Shown: positions 53,300-64,000, counted from the stretch's first letter. The stretch: 64,000 nucleotides of DNA from Platanthera guangdongensis (GCA_039583875.1 CM077150.1:182036375-182100374); one strand, 5' to 3'. The notes: generated by a model not told the origin, from the letters alone. Made by a program: numbers and translations.

Positions 53300-55640
53300 G
53301 CTATAATAGACATAAGAATATTGAACTAGTGAAATAATTTTAGTAATCCACTATCAACCATAATGAATTTCCTACAGTGAAAATCACCATTAACTACTTT
53401 GATTAATTGCACATGAAAATTGAAGTAGGGAAGAATTTCCATGAGAGAGGGGAAAAGAGAATATTATTCAAAACCTATATAACAGATCAACAATATATAA
53501 CAAAATGCTTTAATGACAAACCTTGCCCCTAGCCTGGAAGGAACCATCTTCGCTAAAGCACGCTCCACTTCTTCGCTAACCTATATATAATAATCTATCA
53601 CAATCAGCAATTGACTATCAACATTAGGGAGAAAAAAATAAGTATCTATATTTGCCAATTGGTTCTTTTTCTCATTATAATGAAATCATGACAATTTTAG
53701 CTCAAAAGTTCTGAAAATGATAGTAGTTGAAGAAAATGAACTGGTCAAATACACAAAAATGACCCTTTTTAAAAATTAAACTTAACAATCCAGCTCGTCT
53801 AAGTCCTGCTATAGGAAGGCAATGACAGCTTGCTGCATGTGACCATGGTAATCTATTCCAGTTAACAATAATGGTAATTTTATAAAAAACTATAATCTAA
53901 AGAAGGATGGTAAGAAATGGGAGTGCTTCTCTCACAACTCGACGAAGAACGAGCTCTAGTGATGAACACAGCAACTGCAGGCTATCCACCTTGAGAGCTT
54001 CCACAATCACACTACAAGGCAAGAGATTTAATTTAACGATAGCTCCCTGACAGAAGATAAACAACATGTCAAATTTCATAGAGAAAGGACCTGAAGGTTC
54101 ATAAAACATCTGAAGGAAAATCTAAATTTGATGAACCAATCACCTTTTATAATTTATAAAGAATATCAATAAATAAAGCAAACCAACAGATTTTGCAAGC
54201 ATGAAGATTAGGTTGAATGGCAGAACCCTCAGTTTTACCTTGCTTAATTAATTTCTCATAGCAAATTCCTCAAACAAAGGATTCTTTGCATATACTTGGA
54301 GATGCCCATATTTATTATATAAAAAGATCATCAACACTTTCTAGCATGGCTACTCAATTTCTATATTAATGGCTTCATAAAATACACACATTTTTGTTCT
54401 ATGCATTTGTTTCAAGATATAAGCCAGGACACCTGAAAAGGAGAACTTTTTAAATTACGTTGCAATAAAGATTGAATTTTGTGTTGTGTATAGGTTACCA
54501 ACCAAGATTAACAAAGCATGCCTCCTCTTCATTGAGAACCACTGCAAAAGATATGACCTTGATGTTGTTGATCCTTCAAGCCTCATGTATTAAATGATAT
54601 GTCGTTAATGAATTGGTTACTTCCAGTTCAGGGTTACCCAAAATTTTCTTCTTAAATTTGATGCACTATAATTGAATGAAATACGAATGGAAACTGAGCT
54701 ACATGGATTGATGTTAACTAGGAGCAAATAATCAAAAAGGCACTCGAGCTCTATAATTTATTTTATATTTTTCCCACACTAGAATTGATAAGAACTCAAC
54801 AAATATCTAACAAAGATGATAATCTGTAAATAGAAACGTGTATGACTTCTCCAAATACATGAATTTATACTATATCTGGTGCAAGCATCGAGAGAATACT
54901 CCCTCGAATTGGACCCCGAGTTATTTCCTCGATGGTGGACATCGACTTAAAACCCCTACAAGATGTGTATTCTTTATGTAGCTACAAATCTGGTGGTTTG
55001 CGAAATTGGGATCTTCAGAAAATGTTGGAGGTCGGGTGAACAAACAAACCTAGTTCAAAGTCTGAAATAAAGAAGCTACTATACTCCCTCGATCAAAAGT
55101 ACAGTCCTGATAACCATTTTGGTTAGAAAACTATATGAAAAACCTCTAATTCCATTCAACAAAGTTAAGAGGAATGGTAATGTGCAACCGGGCAGGGTTG
55201 ATCCGTTTTGTTAGGTGTTTAGAGATGTTTGCTGGGACCGAGAGCTCTCTCATGTGTGTTGGAAAACCAAGGGACTATTGGACCTTGTACTCATAGTTTC
55301 TCAAAAAATTTAAATAATTACAGATATTGTATTTTTTTTGTATGAATAAATTGAGAAAGATGAATCTCTCACGAGGCAATTATATCATTACGACAAATTT
55401 GAGAATGAATTTTTTTCTCGTAAAATACTTAAACTGCATAACTAGAGACTATGAATTTTTCTCGTAAATTTGAAAGTATTGAAAAGAGAACATGCAATGG
55501 ACAGAGTAAATATTTTGGAAAAATGCATTTGAAATTGAATGGAGAAGTCCAAATGACAATGCATGATCATAAACAAATAAAAACCAAATTCCAATCATAC
55601 CTAAGGAAGGCTTAAGCTCTGGTTGAAGACTTCTTATAAC
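53300..55640 (-). pseudogene. CBP60: CBP60 gene, 5' half (copy 2)
   Basis: Exact positional duplicate (+5283) of 48017-50357, with exons at 54011-53936 and 53580-53522 and the first-exon candidate at 55640-55601. I see no differences in the exons. Confidence 0.8.
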
Positions 55641-55873
55641 CTGAAAATGATGAAGGAAATAGTTAAAATGGGTCTATATATTATATTTCAAATTAATACT
55701 AATTTTGAGAAGTTAATTAGTAGAAAAGCAGAGAGATTATGCAGTAGGAGTACTTATAGGACAATAATAAGAGATGAAAAGTTAATCAGATGAAAGAGAA
55801 AAAATATTTGGGCTTTGGTTATCTTCAATTTGATGACTAAATTGGGCAAAATTTATTGAATTTTCCCAGACCT

Positions 55874-56813
55874 TGGAGTGAGCAGGGGTTATCTCAACTA
55901 AAATCAGTCACAACCAGAAACATAGTCAGCAACAAGTGTCTTTATTGATTAATAACAATTTTCTTTACAAGGCAAGGCATATATGGCGAGACATGATTCA
56001 CCAAAACCACCACAGGGAAAACGGAGACAATTACAAAGACAAGTCAACACAAGCCGCGTGGACTCAAACACCAAGCCGTCGGTCTACTGCTATGGAATCC
56101 GCACAATCCGCCAGTGTTGAAACCGATTCCTCGATCTCCTGTGGAGTTCGCCCTTGGGGAAGGGGTGGTCTCGCACCTACTTCTCTCCTGCAAGCAAAAC
56201 AACAAAGAAGACAAGGTGACACAGACCCAAGGGCTCGGCGGGGGAGGTCCCACCACAAACCCGGAAGATCTCAGAGCGCTTCCCCTCCTTAGCCAGAAGT
56301 CGAGCTAAGGTACCCTCAGAAAGCACTTCAAGATTGGAGCAGGAGAGCACAGGGGAGAACCTGCCTTCTGGGGTACCCCTTGGGTCCTATTTATAGTTTT
56401 TGAGATCTGGAGTGCCGATAACCAAAAGAACTGACCTGAAGTTACCAGAAAACACCTAGACGGGTCTGCCAACAGCCAAACTCCGCTGTTTTGATGGGCT
56501 ATGGGCAGACCAACGGGGGCAAAACAGTAAAAAGTATATCATATGTCCAGGCGAGCTAGGGAGCTTTGACCACCTCGGCATGTTGTGCTCGCCTGCTGCT
56601 GCCGAGCTCTACTGCGTGGACGCGAGCTGGGGCTAGCTCGGCAGATGCCGAGCTCTGGGTGGACGACAGTTGATCTCTGTTCGATGATCGCCAGTCTCTG
56701 ATCGACGACTGCCGAGCTCGGGCTCGGCCTCTCCACTGCCGAGCTCGCCTACCGCCCTTAGCCCGGTCTGTATGGGCCTTGACGGACTTGCTCGCCGGAC
56801 ACGGGGTTGTACA
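55874..56813 (-). repeat. 3' LTR of the Tat-like element (copy 2)
   Basis: Duplicate of 50591-51530, with TATA box at 56388-56395 and polypurine tract at 56831-56814. This is the LTR contiguous with the rest of the element to the right. Confidence 0.7.
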
Positions 56814-56929
56814 CAATCCCCGCTCTTTTTGAGCTTGTCAAAGCTCGGAAAGAAACATCCAACCCGAAGTGTGCAGCGAGCGCTGGTTGGCGAGTTGGAG
56901 GGAATCTTCTGGTGGGGGCCACCTGCGGC

Positions 56930-56937
56930 TATATATA
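56930..56937 (+). promoter_or_regulatory. TATA box of Tat antisense gene 1 (copy 2)
   Basis: Same as 51647-51654, 55 bp upstream of the ATG at 56992. Confidence 0.6.
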
Positions 56938-56991
56938 TGTGCACCTGCCCACCTGCCTGACTCTTGCCATTCCCTTTGCTACCCTGCCAAG

Positions 56992-58035
56992 ATGCCTCTT
57001 CCTAAGGAGATCCAAGACCGCATAGACCGAGCCCGCCAGGCCTCCGCAGCTCGCGTTGTCGCTCTGACGGTGGTCCCCGCGAAAGCTCCCCAAATCGACT
57101 CTGCCGAGCCCAGCTCCAAGAGGTCAAAGCCATTCCCTGAGGCGGCTGAGCCCATTTTCAACGACCTGAGGGCCTCCCTGGCTCGCGAGACCGGCTCTTC
57201 CACCCGAACTATTCTTGAGAAGGATAGAGAGGTTGTCGTGGTTGTCGACGATCCGGACGGTCAACCAGATGGTGAGGGCGACGCGCCGCGAGAGCCCACA
57301 CCGCGAGGCGAGACCACGCTCGCCAACTCGGGATTCACGGCACCGGACAACCATCCCCGGGACCCACCTCTTCTCTTTGGGATCCTGCCTGTGAGCTCGC
57401 AGAGGCCGAATTCGCCAGTGTGCTCCTCCCCTCCTCGCCAAACTGACGTGACCGCGGGGGCGGGTCTGGGGACCATTCCCACCCCGGGATTCGAGCTCAT
57501 CTCGCCGGGGGCTCGCGGCCCAGGTCGCGGGAAGGATCTGAGGTTCATCCCTCCCCGCACCTCCCTCGATCTGCCAAGCTCGTCTGGTCAGTCTTGCTTG
57601 ACTTCTTGCTTCATGAGTTTTTTCTGCCTCTTTTTGCTAACACCTGTCTTCACAGCCCTTCCCAGTCAATCGGTTGCCGAGGAATCCTCGCGGGTAGCCC
57701 ACTATTCTCCCCTCCCTTCCCCGAGCTCGCTGGACTCTTACCTAGGTCCTGAGGTGGATCGAGGAGAGTTGACGAGGAGGGAGGTCAAGCTCCTCAAAAA
57801 GCTGGTGTGCGGGCTGCGCGAGGTGCAGGGGGTCAACGAGACGCTACAGCGCAACTACGCGCGTCTTGCTGACGAGGTGCGCCGTGGCCAAGCTGGCGAG
57901 CTGATGTCCCCCTCCCGGCTCCTGGACGAGGTAGATCACGGTCTCTCGGTTGCGCAGAGGAATTCCGGAAGGATCCGCGAGCTGCTCCGCGCGCGGCAGC
58001 CTAGGGGGCGGGGGTCGCGAGGCCAGGGTAGGTAA
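56992..58035 (+). CDS. Tat antisense gene 1 (copy 2), unknown function
   Basis: Duplicate of 51709-52752 with intron at 57587-57655. All five base differences between the two copies inside the frame change an amino acid (Glu/Asp, Gly/Val, Arg/Gly, Asp/Asn and His/Gln), which gives no sign of purifying selection since the duplication. Unlike copy 1, it is followed by AATAAA signals at 58131 and 58168. Confidence 0.6.
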   Translation: MPLPKEIQDRIDRARQASAARVVALTVVPAKAPQIDSAEPSSKRSKPFPEAAEPIFNDLRASLARETGSSTRTILEKDREVVVVVDDPDGQPDGEGDAPREPTPRGETTLANSGFTAPDNHPRDPPLLFGILPVSSQRPNSPVCSSPPRQTDVTAGAGLGTIPTPGFELISPGARGPGRGKDLRFIPPRTSLDLPSSSGQSCLTSCFMSFFCLFLLTPVFTALPSQSVAEESSRVAHYSPLPSPSSLDSYLGPEVDRGELTRREVKLLKKLVCGLREVQGVNETLQRNYARLADEVRRGQAGELMSPSRLLDEVDHGLSVAQRNSGRIRELLRARQPRGRGSRGQGR

Positions 58036-58130
58036 GCGAGCGGCTCCTCTGCCGAGCCAACCGGCACTCGCATCCCGATGCCCTCCCTGCTTGCGCGCCC
58101 TGCCTTTTAAATCCTGAACTTTATTTCTGT

Positions 58131-58173
58131 AATAAATAACTTAGAATATTCTTGATCCTGTTACTTAAATAAA
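58131..58173 (+). terminator. Polyadenylation signals of antisense gene 1
   Basis: AATAAA at 58131-58136 and again at 58168-58173, 95-140 bp after the stop of antisense gene 1 copy 2, within an abruptly AT-rich stretch between two GC-rich genes. Confidence 0.5.
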
Positions 58174-58302
58174 ATGCTGTGATGTTCGACTTAGCCTTGG
58201 TGGGGATGCGCTGGAAGTCGCCGAGCCGGGGTGGCGAGCTGGGGTGGCGAGCTGGGGCGGCGAGCTACGTTGATTGGATAGCCTGCCCAAAATTTCTTTC
58301 CC

Positions 58303-58310
58303 TATAAATA
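58303..58310 (+). promoter_or_regulatory. TATA box of Tat antisense gene 2
   Basis: CCTATAAATAGACACC, about 115 bp upstream of the ATG at 58426. A GATTGG (inverted CCAAT) lies at 58272-58277, and a short GGTGGCGAGCTGG repeat lies at 58226-58266. Confidence 0.65.
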
Positions 58311-58425
58311 GACACCCCCCCCCCCCCCGCCCCCTCACCTACCCCGTACTGTGCCTTTATTGCTTTTTCCCTTCTCCCTGTGCTTTTCCGTTTCCTGCTC
58401 GCGCTCTACCTCTGCCTCTGCGAAC

Positions 58426-60636
58426 ATGGGCAAGGCGAATCCAGATGCCGACGGCCGCTCCAAGTGCACTCAGCACTTCACGGACTATTACTTCTTCGAG
58501 GGGCACACTAGCGAGGAGGAGCTCGCTGAGTTTGTGGCGGAGCGCGTGCCGCCGGGCTTTGAGGCTCACAGGCCGAAACAGGGGGAGGCCATCAATACCT
58601 TTTATGAGGATGAGCTCGCCTTCCCCCTTTCACATTTCGAGTTGGGGTTACGCCTCCCCCCTGTGGCCGGAGATCCGGCAAATCTTAAAATATTATGGAG
58701 CCGTGCCTACGCAGCTGAATTCCAACGCCATCGCGATGATGGTGGCATTGGCGAGTTACCTCCGGCGGGAGAGGATCGAGTTCAACCTGACGGTGTTCAG
58801 GAAGCTCTTCTCCTACAAGGCGATGCCGGACGGGGTCGCCTACTTCGGCGGCTCGATAATCAAAGTTCGCGAGATTGCGAACAAGCACCATACCTGGATG
58901 ACCAAGATCGCCTTCATCAAGGGCGATCTCGGCAGCATCCCCTACTCGCCTCAGCAGAATGGCGAGGAGGTGTACCGCCCGCCGGCCGTATCCGGTAACG
59001 ACGCCGAACTCCACAAATACTTCCTCCATAAAGACTTCGAGGTCGCCTTCCTGCGGAGGGTCCTCGACGCGCTCCCCCCTGTTCTGCCCGACGAAGGTAT
59101 GCTTCCATCCTCATCTTGTCGAGTTCGCCTGACCGCCGAACTCGCCATATCATCGCTGAATTCCTAACTTTTTCGAAGTGTTTTCCTACAGGGTAGCGAA
59201 TAATCCCCGTGAAACCGTCGTTTGCGGATCCGGGGCTCCATACCGACCCTCTTGCTCGCGAGAGGGCGGCGGCGGCGGCCTGCCGAGATGAGTCGGCCCT
59301 CTCGCAACCCTCTTTCAGTAAGAGGCGACCTGAGGACGCGGGGTCAAACCCTCCATTCGGCCATCGACAAATAAAGAAGATGCGGAGAGCCCTGCTGGCT
59401 CCGCGGGGGCAACAACAACAATAACAGCCCGGCCCTAAGTACATCAGCTCGTCGGAGACCCCTCCCGACGCGTCGCCGGAGAGCCCGCTGAAGGAGATAA
59501 CCAGCAAGGGGCGGAAAGGTGGCGAGGGACCCTCTTCTACGGCGGCGATCTCCCCTCCTCCATCGGCGAAGTGGGCTGCCCGCGAGCGCGCGCCGCCGAA
59601 GCAACACTCCCTCTTCAACTTCGGCGCGCGTTGGAAGGACTCGGCGGGTGAGCCCATGCTGCAGTGGGACGAGCTCGCTCATCGAGTCTCTGTCTCCACT
59701 CTGCACCCCTCCTGGCACGACTGCGAGCCTGCCACCGGTCACGCCTACGCCCTCAGCTTCGGCCTATATGGCTGGGAGGATGCCTAGGCCTACAAAAAGA
59801 TGACCCTCCGGTAGCTCGGCCATGAGGGCCTGCAGTCCCATCTGCGAACCCTGAAGCTACATCACATGTTGGCACGCCGCAGCTTTGCCCTCAGCCACCA
59901 ACTCGAAAAGGCTGAGCAGGCTCGCAACCTCGCCAAGGATAAGGTCACCGATCAAGCGAAGCAGCTCGGCATAGCGGAGGGTCTACTCGCCCAAGCCGCC
60001 GGCGGGCTGGTAAGTGTCAAGCGCTGTTCTTCGTTTTTACTTAGAATATTTTGTGCTGCTGCTAAATGGACTCTTTACCAGGATGCCAAGGCCGCTGGGG
60101 ATCTTCAGGCTCGCAACACCGAGCTGGGGGAGGAGGTCAGCCAGCTGCGCGCACTCCTGGCCGTGGATGCCAAGGCTGTAGGGGAGCTCCAGGCTCGCAA
60201 TGCTGAGCAGGGGGAGGAGATCGGCCAGCTGCGCGCACGCCTTGCCGAGCTAGAGGGCGTGAACACGAAGCTGAAGGGGGAGAATCAGCACCTCCTCAGT
60301 GAGGTCCGTCGCCAGGCGGAGATCTTCTTCCCGCATCACGACATCGACCCCACCCTCCCCTACAAGAGCCCGCGGATCTTTGGCGAGGCCGACCTCGTCG
60401 AGAGACTGCGGATCAACTTCATCCAAGCCACCGAGTGCACCCTCCATATGATGAAGGATTCTGGAGTGCTGGTGGAGGAGTGCGAGGGGATCTCGTCTCG
60501 GGACCTGATGCCGAGCCTATTCCCGGCAACGCCGCCCAGGGAGAAGGAAGACAGCCTGGACGCGATGTTTGGGAAAAGCTTCCAGGATCCTTCGGGCGTC
60601 GGCGGGGACCAGTCCGGCGGAGGGGGCGAGGCCTGA
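58426..60636 (+). pseudogene. Tat antisense gene 2: gypsy-type transposon domain plus coiled coil, with introns
   Basis: The frame from 58426 (MGKANPDADGRSKC) reaches FYEDELAFPLSHFELGLRLP, then must shift near 58660 to continue as EIRQILKYYGAVPTQLNSNA and FRKLFSYKAMPDGVAYFGG. This is the plant 'putative gypsy type transposon' domain (Pfam PF04195, from memory). A likely intron spans 59097-59192 (GTATGC...CCTACAG). The next exon has a GERAPPKQ-type disordered part and WKDSAGEPMLQWDELA, with stops at 59422, 59785 and 59812. A second intron at 60010-60081 (GTAAGT...TTACCAG, 72 bp, no stop) precedes a coiled coil with a 28-residue duplication (DAKAAGDLQARN and DAKAVGELQARN), ending GGDQSGGGGEA. 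Function unknown. Known Tat elements such as maize Grande are reported to carry antisense genes here. Confidence 0.65.
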
Positions 60637-61254
60637 GGGTAGCCTGTATTTTTTTCTTTTTTGTTCACTCGCCGAGGCGAGCCCCCTGTAATTACTTTTT
60701 GTAAACAATTAATGAAAGTTTTTGATCATACCCGTGCCACTTCCTTTTCTTTTCTTTCTTTACTCTGTTTGTTGTGCTCTGAATATATGCGAGCGCTTCC
60801 CTACGCGACCTCGCCGAGACAGGTTCCACGAGTAGAGTAGTTGTGAGAGCGCGCCCGCGAGGGGATGCGTTTTGAGTGTTCGCCGAGCCCCAAGCGATTG
60901 GGGGGCGAGTTGCTATCTGCCCTTGTCACGCCACCATAACTCGCACGCAAGCCATCCAGGTTGAGCCCGAAAAAAGGAGAAAATTTTCCAAGTCAAACGG
61001 GCAAAGGGGTGAGGTGCCCCGGCCTGGCTCACCCTCCTTTGGCGAGGTCCGGGTCCGTGACCTACTCGCCAATGCCGAGCCGGGAATGACGAGTCCATAC
61101 TCGCTCATGCAGAGTCCTCCAGCCTAGCTTGCCTTCCTTTTTGATCATGTCGAGCTGGATTTGCCGAGCCCGAGCTCGCCTTGATAGAACCCCTTCCCCC
61201 TTGCTTCCTGGCACTGAGACTTTGATCTTTACCTGACGGTTTCGAGGCCGACAC
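60637..61254. other. Spacer without recognised gene
   Basis: A T-rich 3' flank of antisense gene 2 (60645-60720) is followed by GC-rich sequence with scattered CGCCGAG and CTCGCC motifs. No coding signal is supported. Confidence 0.5.
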
Positions 61255-62128
61255 CATCGAGTGACTTCCGGCCCTGTCAGCTAGGTGAGCCTGACAGCGG
61301 GATCTTCTCAGGGTCCAAACACATTCCATCGAGTGACATCCGGCCCTGTCAGCTAGGTGAGAGCCTGACAGCGGGATCTGCTCGAGGCTAAGGATGACAC
61401 CGAGTGACTTCCGGCCCTGCCAGCTAGATGAGAGCCTGGAAGCGGGATCTGCTCGAGGCTAAGGATGACACCGAGTGACTTCAGGCCCTGCCAGCTAGAT
61501 GAGAGCCTGACTGCGGGATCTTCTCGGGGTCCAAAATACATTCCATCGAGTGACATCCGGCCCTGTCAGCTATGTGAGAGCCTGATAGCGGGATCTGCTC
61601 GAGGCTAAGGATAACACCGAGTGACTTCCGGCCCTGCCAGCTAGATGAGAGCCTGGCAGCGGGATCTTCTCGGGGTCCAAAATACATTCCATCGAGTGAC
61701 ATCCGGCCCTGTCAGCTAGGCGAGAGCCTGGCAGCGGGATCTGCTCGAGGCTAAGGATGACACCGAGTGACTTCCGGCCCTGCCAGCTAGATGAGAGCCT
61801 GGCAGCGGGATCTTCTCGGGGTCCAAAATTCATTCCATCGAGTGACATCCGACCCTGTCAGCTAGGTGAGAGCCTGACAGCGGGATCTGCTCGAGGCTAA
61901 GGATGACACCGAGTGACTTCCGGCCCTGCCAGCTAGATGAGAGCCTAGCGGGATCTTCTCGGGGTCCAAAATACATTCCATCGAGTGACATCCGACCCTG
62001 TCAGCTAGGTGAGAGCCTGATAGCGGGATCTGCTCGAGGCTAAGGATGACACCGAGTGACTTCCGGCCCTGCCAGCTAGATGAGAGCCTGGCAGCGGGAT
62101 CTTCTCGGGGTCCAAAATACATTCCATT
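61255..62128 (-). repeat. Minisatellite of about 72-73 bp monomers arranged as dimers
   Basis: Twelve monomers start near 61255, 61327, 61399, 61470, 61543, 61616, 61690, 61763, 61836, 61908, 61979 and 62052. Each has CGAGTGACNTCCGGCCCTG, CAGCTAG and AGCGGGATCT. Two types alternate: type A ends GCTCGAGGCTAAGGATGACA and type B ends TTCTCGGGGTCC then AAAATACATTC, giving a dimer of about 146 bp. The first four are irregular. It lies between pol and the antisense genes. Frames through it on the minus strand are repeat artefacts. Confidence 0.9.
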
Positions 62129-62215
62129 CCTCTATGCAGGCTAGCTATGACAATACTAGAGAGTTGAAGAAATTTATTATAATCAAAGTGTCGCTTACAT
62201 GCTTCAGGGAAAAAA

Positions 62216-64000
62216 TCATTTTAGGTCGTCACCACTCCAGGTGAGACTCAGGGTCTCGCCCTCTACATTTTGGAGTCGATAGCCCCCTGACCTCAAGGCT
62301 TCCTTTACAATGAATGGTCCTTCCCAGCTGGGATTGAGCTTCCCTACGGATGCCGACCTCCCTGATGCATCCACCTTCTTCAGCACCAAGTCCCCTTCCA
62401 CGAACTGTTTGACCCTGACATGCTTGTCAAAGTACTTGGGCATTCTTCTTTTCACCTCCTCCTATCGGATAGCGGAAAGGTCCCTCACCTCTTCCACCAT
62501 GTCAAGGGAGAGCCTCAGTTCCTCCTCATTCTCCGCTTGCCATTCCTCACGGCCTTCTTTGGCCGCAACGACTCGCGATGTTTGGACTTCGAATTCCACG
62601 GGGAGCACTGCCACGCATCCATGGGAGAGTTTGAAGGGGGTCTCTCCCGTAGCCGTATTGGGGGTGGTCCTTAGGGCCCAAAGAACTGCGGTAAGCTGCT
62701 ACACCCAGCTCCCCTTCAAATTCTCCACCTTCTTCTTGAGGAGGTTGACGATGATCTTGTTCGCGGCCTCCACCTGCCTGTTGCTCCTGGGGTGATGGAC
62801 CGAGGCGAACCTGAGGTCAATCCCAAGCTGTTCGCAAAAGCTGGTGAATTCGGTGCTGGCGAATTGGGGCCCGTTGTCCGTGACGATGGCTTGGGGCAGC
62901 CCATGGCGACAGATGATCTCCCCCCCAAACAAAGTTCCTGATTACCTGGGAGCTCACCTTGGTTAGTGCCTTCACCTCCATCCACTTGGAGAAGTAGTCA
63001 ATCATCACTAGGAGGAACCTTCTCTGACCGCTGGCTTGGGGAAATGGTCCAACCAAATCCATTCCCCAAATTGCGAAGGGCCATGGGGCCGTGATACTTC
63101 TGAGTCGCTGGGCCGGCTGTAGCTGAAGAGGGGCAAACAGCTGGCACTTATGACATCTTCTTGCGAACTCTGTGGCATCTCGGCCCAGGGTGGGCCAGAA
63201 ATACCCTTGCCTGACTATCCTCCCTTCCAGGGTCCGACTCCCGGAGTGACTCCCACATTCCCCGGAGTGGACTTCCTCCAGGATCCTTCGTACTTCGCCC
63301 TCGGTCACGCAGCGAGCCAGCATCCTAGAGAGGGTCTTCCTGTACAGCTGCCCGTCCTGGAGGAGGTAATAGGTTGACTTGTGTCTTAGCTTCTTCTTAT
63401 CTGCCGCATCTGGATACTCTCCCGTGGAGAGGAAAGCCACCACTGGGTCCATCCACGAAGTTTGTTGATCAATTTCCATGAGCTCCCCCTCTTCGATGGA
63501 GGGGCGGAACAGGTCGGTGATGGTGCCCCCACCTGCGGACCATGCTTCGCTAACTGATCGGCTTGTTCATTCTCTTCCCTGGGCACGTGTCAGATGGTGA
63601 AAGTTTGAAACGTGCCAATGACCCCCTTCACCTTGGCCAAGTACAATCGCAGGGTGGGCTCCCTTGCCTCGAACTCCCCGTTGATCTGGGAAGCTACTAC
63701 CATGGAGTCAGTAAGGACCTCCACATCTGACACCCCTGGCTCCCTGTCCAGGCGTAGCCCTGCTATCACGGCCTCGTACTCGGCCTGGTTGTTGGTAATG
63801 GGAAAGTGCACCACCACCGTCTGCTCAATTCGAGTCCCCTGAGGGCTTTCCAGGATCACCCCCACTCCTAGGGAATGCCTTCCCGAGGCACCATCCACCC
63901 TCACCTTCCAAGGAGTCGGGCGGGTGAGTTCTTCCTCTGCCACTTCAACCATGTAGTCGGCCAAGAAGTCGGCCATCGCCTGAGCTTTGATCGAGAGCCG
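62216..64000 (-). pseudogene. Tat pol: archaeal-type RNase H and integrase, broken
   Basis: The frame enters from the right edge (IKAQAMADFLADY) and continues through the archaeal-type second RNase H: WKVRVDGASG, GVGVILESPQGTRIE, FPITNNQAEYEAVIAGL and HVPREENEQADQLAKHG. A TGA at 63590-63592 interrupts it. A frame change near 63480 leads to the integrase zinc finger (VHSGECGSHSG...CHKCQLFA) and core (WGMDLVGPFP, VMIDYFSKWMEVKALT). A second frame change near 62940 leads to IVTDNGPQF, the catalytic Glu region RQVEAANKII and, after stops at 62699 and near 62465, the C-terminal KLNPSWEGPFIV ending DDLK and TAA at 62216. All catalytic motifs are present; two frameshifts and three stops make it non-functional. 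Confidence 0.85.

Larger units (their letters stand above)
52826..58108 (+). repeat. Tandem segmental duplication, copy 2 (5283 bp)
   Basis: Second copy of 47543-52825. It is continuous on its right with the rest of the Tat element, so this copy keeps the original right flank and copy 1 keeps the original left flank. Confidence 0.95.
55874..64000 (-). mobile_element. Tat-lineage gypsy element (3' portion)
   Basis: Minus-strand order from the right edge is second, archaeal-type RNase H, integrase, minisatellite, two genes in antisense, polypurine tract and 3' LTR. The extra RNase H before integrase is diagnostic of the Tat lineage. Gag, protease, RT and 5' LTR lie beyond the right edge. The target duplication cannot be checked. 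Confidence 0.8.

Noticed and set aside
47543..58108. The two 5283-bp copies as a pair of LTRs of one large element
   Set aside because: They are adjacent with no internal region. Each contains host exons, the end of another LTR and a gene, so they are a tandem segmental duplication.
58274..58425. An upstream start (58274) for antisense gene 2
   Set aside because: It precedes the TATA box at 58303 and encodes a Pro-rich stretch from a C run. The ATG at 58426 fits the promoter and the protein domain.
58917..59742. Long minus-strand frames opposite antisense gene 2
   Set aside because: They are GC-rich shadows of the plus-strand gene with no recognisable domains.
61105..62122. Minus-strand frames with repeated MSLDGMYFGPREDP
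   Set aside because: They are translations of the 73-bp minisatellite and overlap each other across units.

Overview
The window is a TE-dense piece of a plant nuclear genome. The evidence is several plant-specific LTR-retrotransposon lineages (Tekay/Del-like, Athila-like and Tat-like Ty3/gypsy; SIRE-like and a second Ty1/copia), a broken plant-specific CBP60 (calmodulin-binding protein 60) gene, short GT-AG introns, TATA-box promoters and AT-rich spacers. The species is not resolved. Nothing looks bacterial. The only long coding sequence with all key motifs intact is the copia polyprotein at 28120-32079; almost everything else is decayed.

Layout: 1-3262, degenerate gypsy gag-pol (minus). 3263-10790, SIRE-like copia element (minus) lacking its 5' end, with an extra ORF after pol. 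10791-11760, remnant ending in a plus-strand gypsy LTR end. 11761-14337, leader, primer site and 5' LTR of gypsy element 'G1' (minus). 14338-15229, 3' half of a CBP60 gene (plus). 15230-19488, host debris with minisatellites, a MITE, a LINE scrap and a Tat-type LTR fragment. 19489-22566 plus 36746-37995, one gypsy 5' LTR with primer site and gag, split by an Athila-like element (22567-36745, minus), which is itself split by a complete copia element (26006-34203, minus; 5-bp target duplication GATCC). 37996-38870, SIRE-type LTR piece. 38871-42040, minus-strand gypsy LTR. 42047-48013, gag, pol and 3' LTR of G1 (plus). 48014-50590, 5' half of the CBP60 gene (minus). 50591-64000, Tat-like element (minus) with 3' LTR, two genes running antisense to it, a 73-bp minisatellite and pol running off the right edge. 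A 5283-bp block (47543-52825) is repeated in tandem at 52826-58108 with about 0.3% divergence.

Two things stand out. (1) One inversion of about 28 kb (roughly 10791-38870) would at once rejoin the CBP60 gene in frame, restore G1 between matching GCAGG target duplications, restore a gypsy LTR between matching TAGGT duplications, and bring a SIRE-type 5' LTR back to a SIRE body lacking it. (2) Every LTR family here whose U3 can be read carries an array of short CpG-centred palindromes or half-sites just upstream of its TATA box. The motif differs by family. In the SIRE-like and Athila-like elements, from different superfamilies, a second array-plus-TATA module sits between pol and the extra env-position ORF, which suggests a portable internal promoter.
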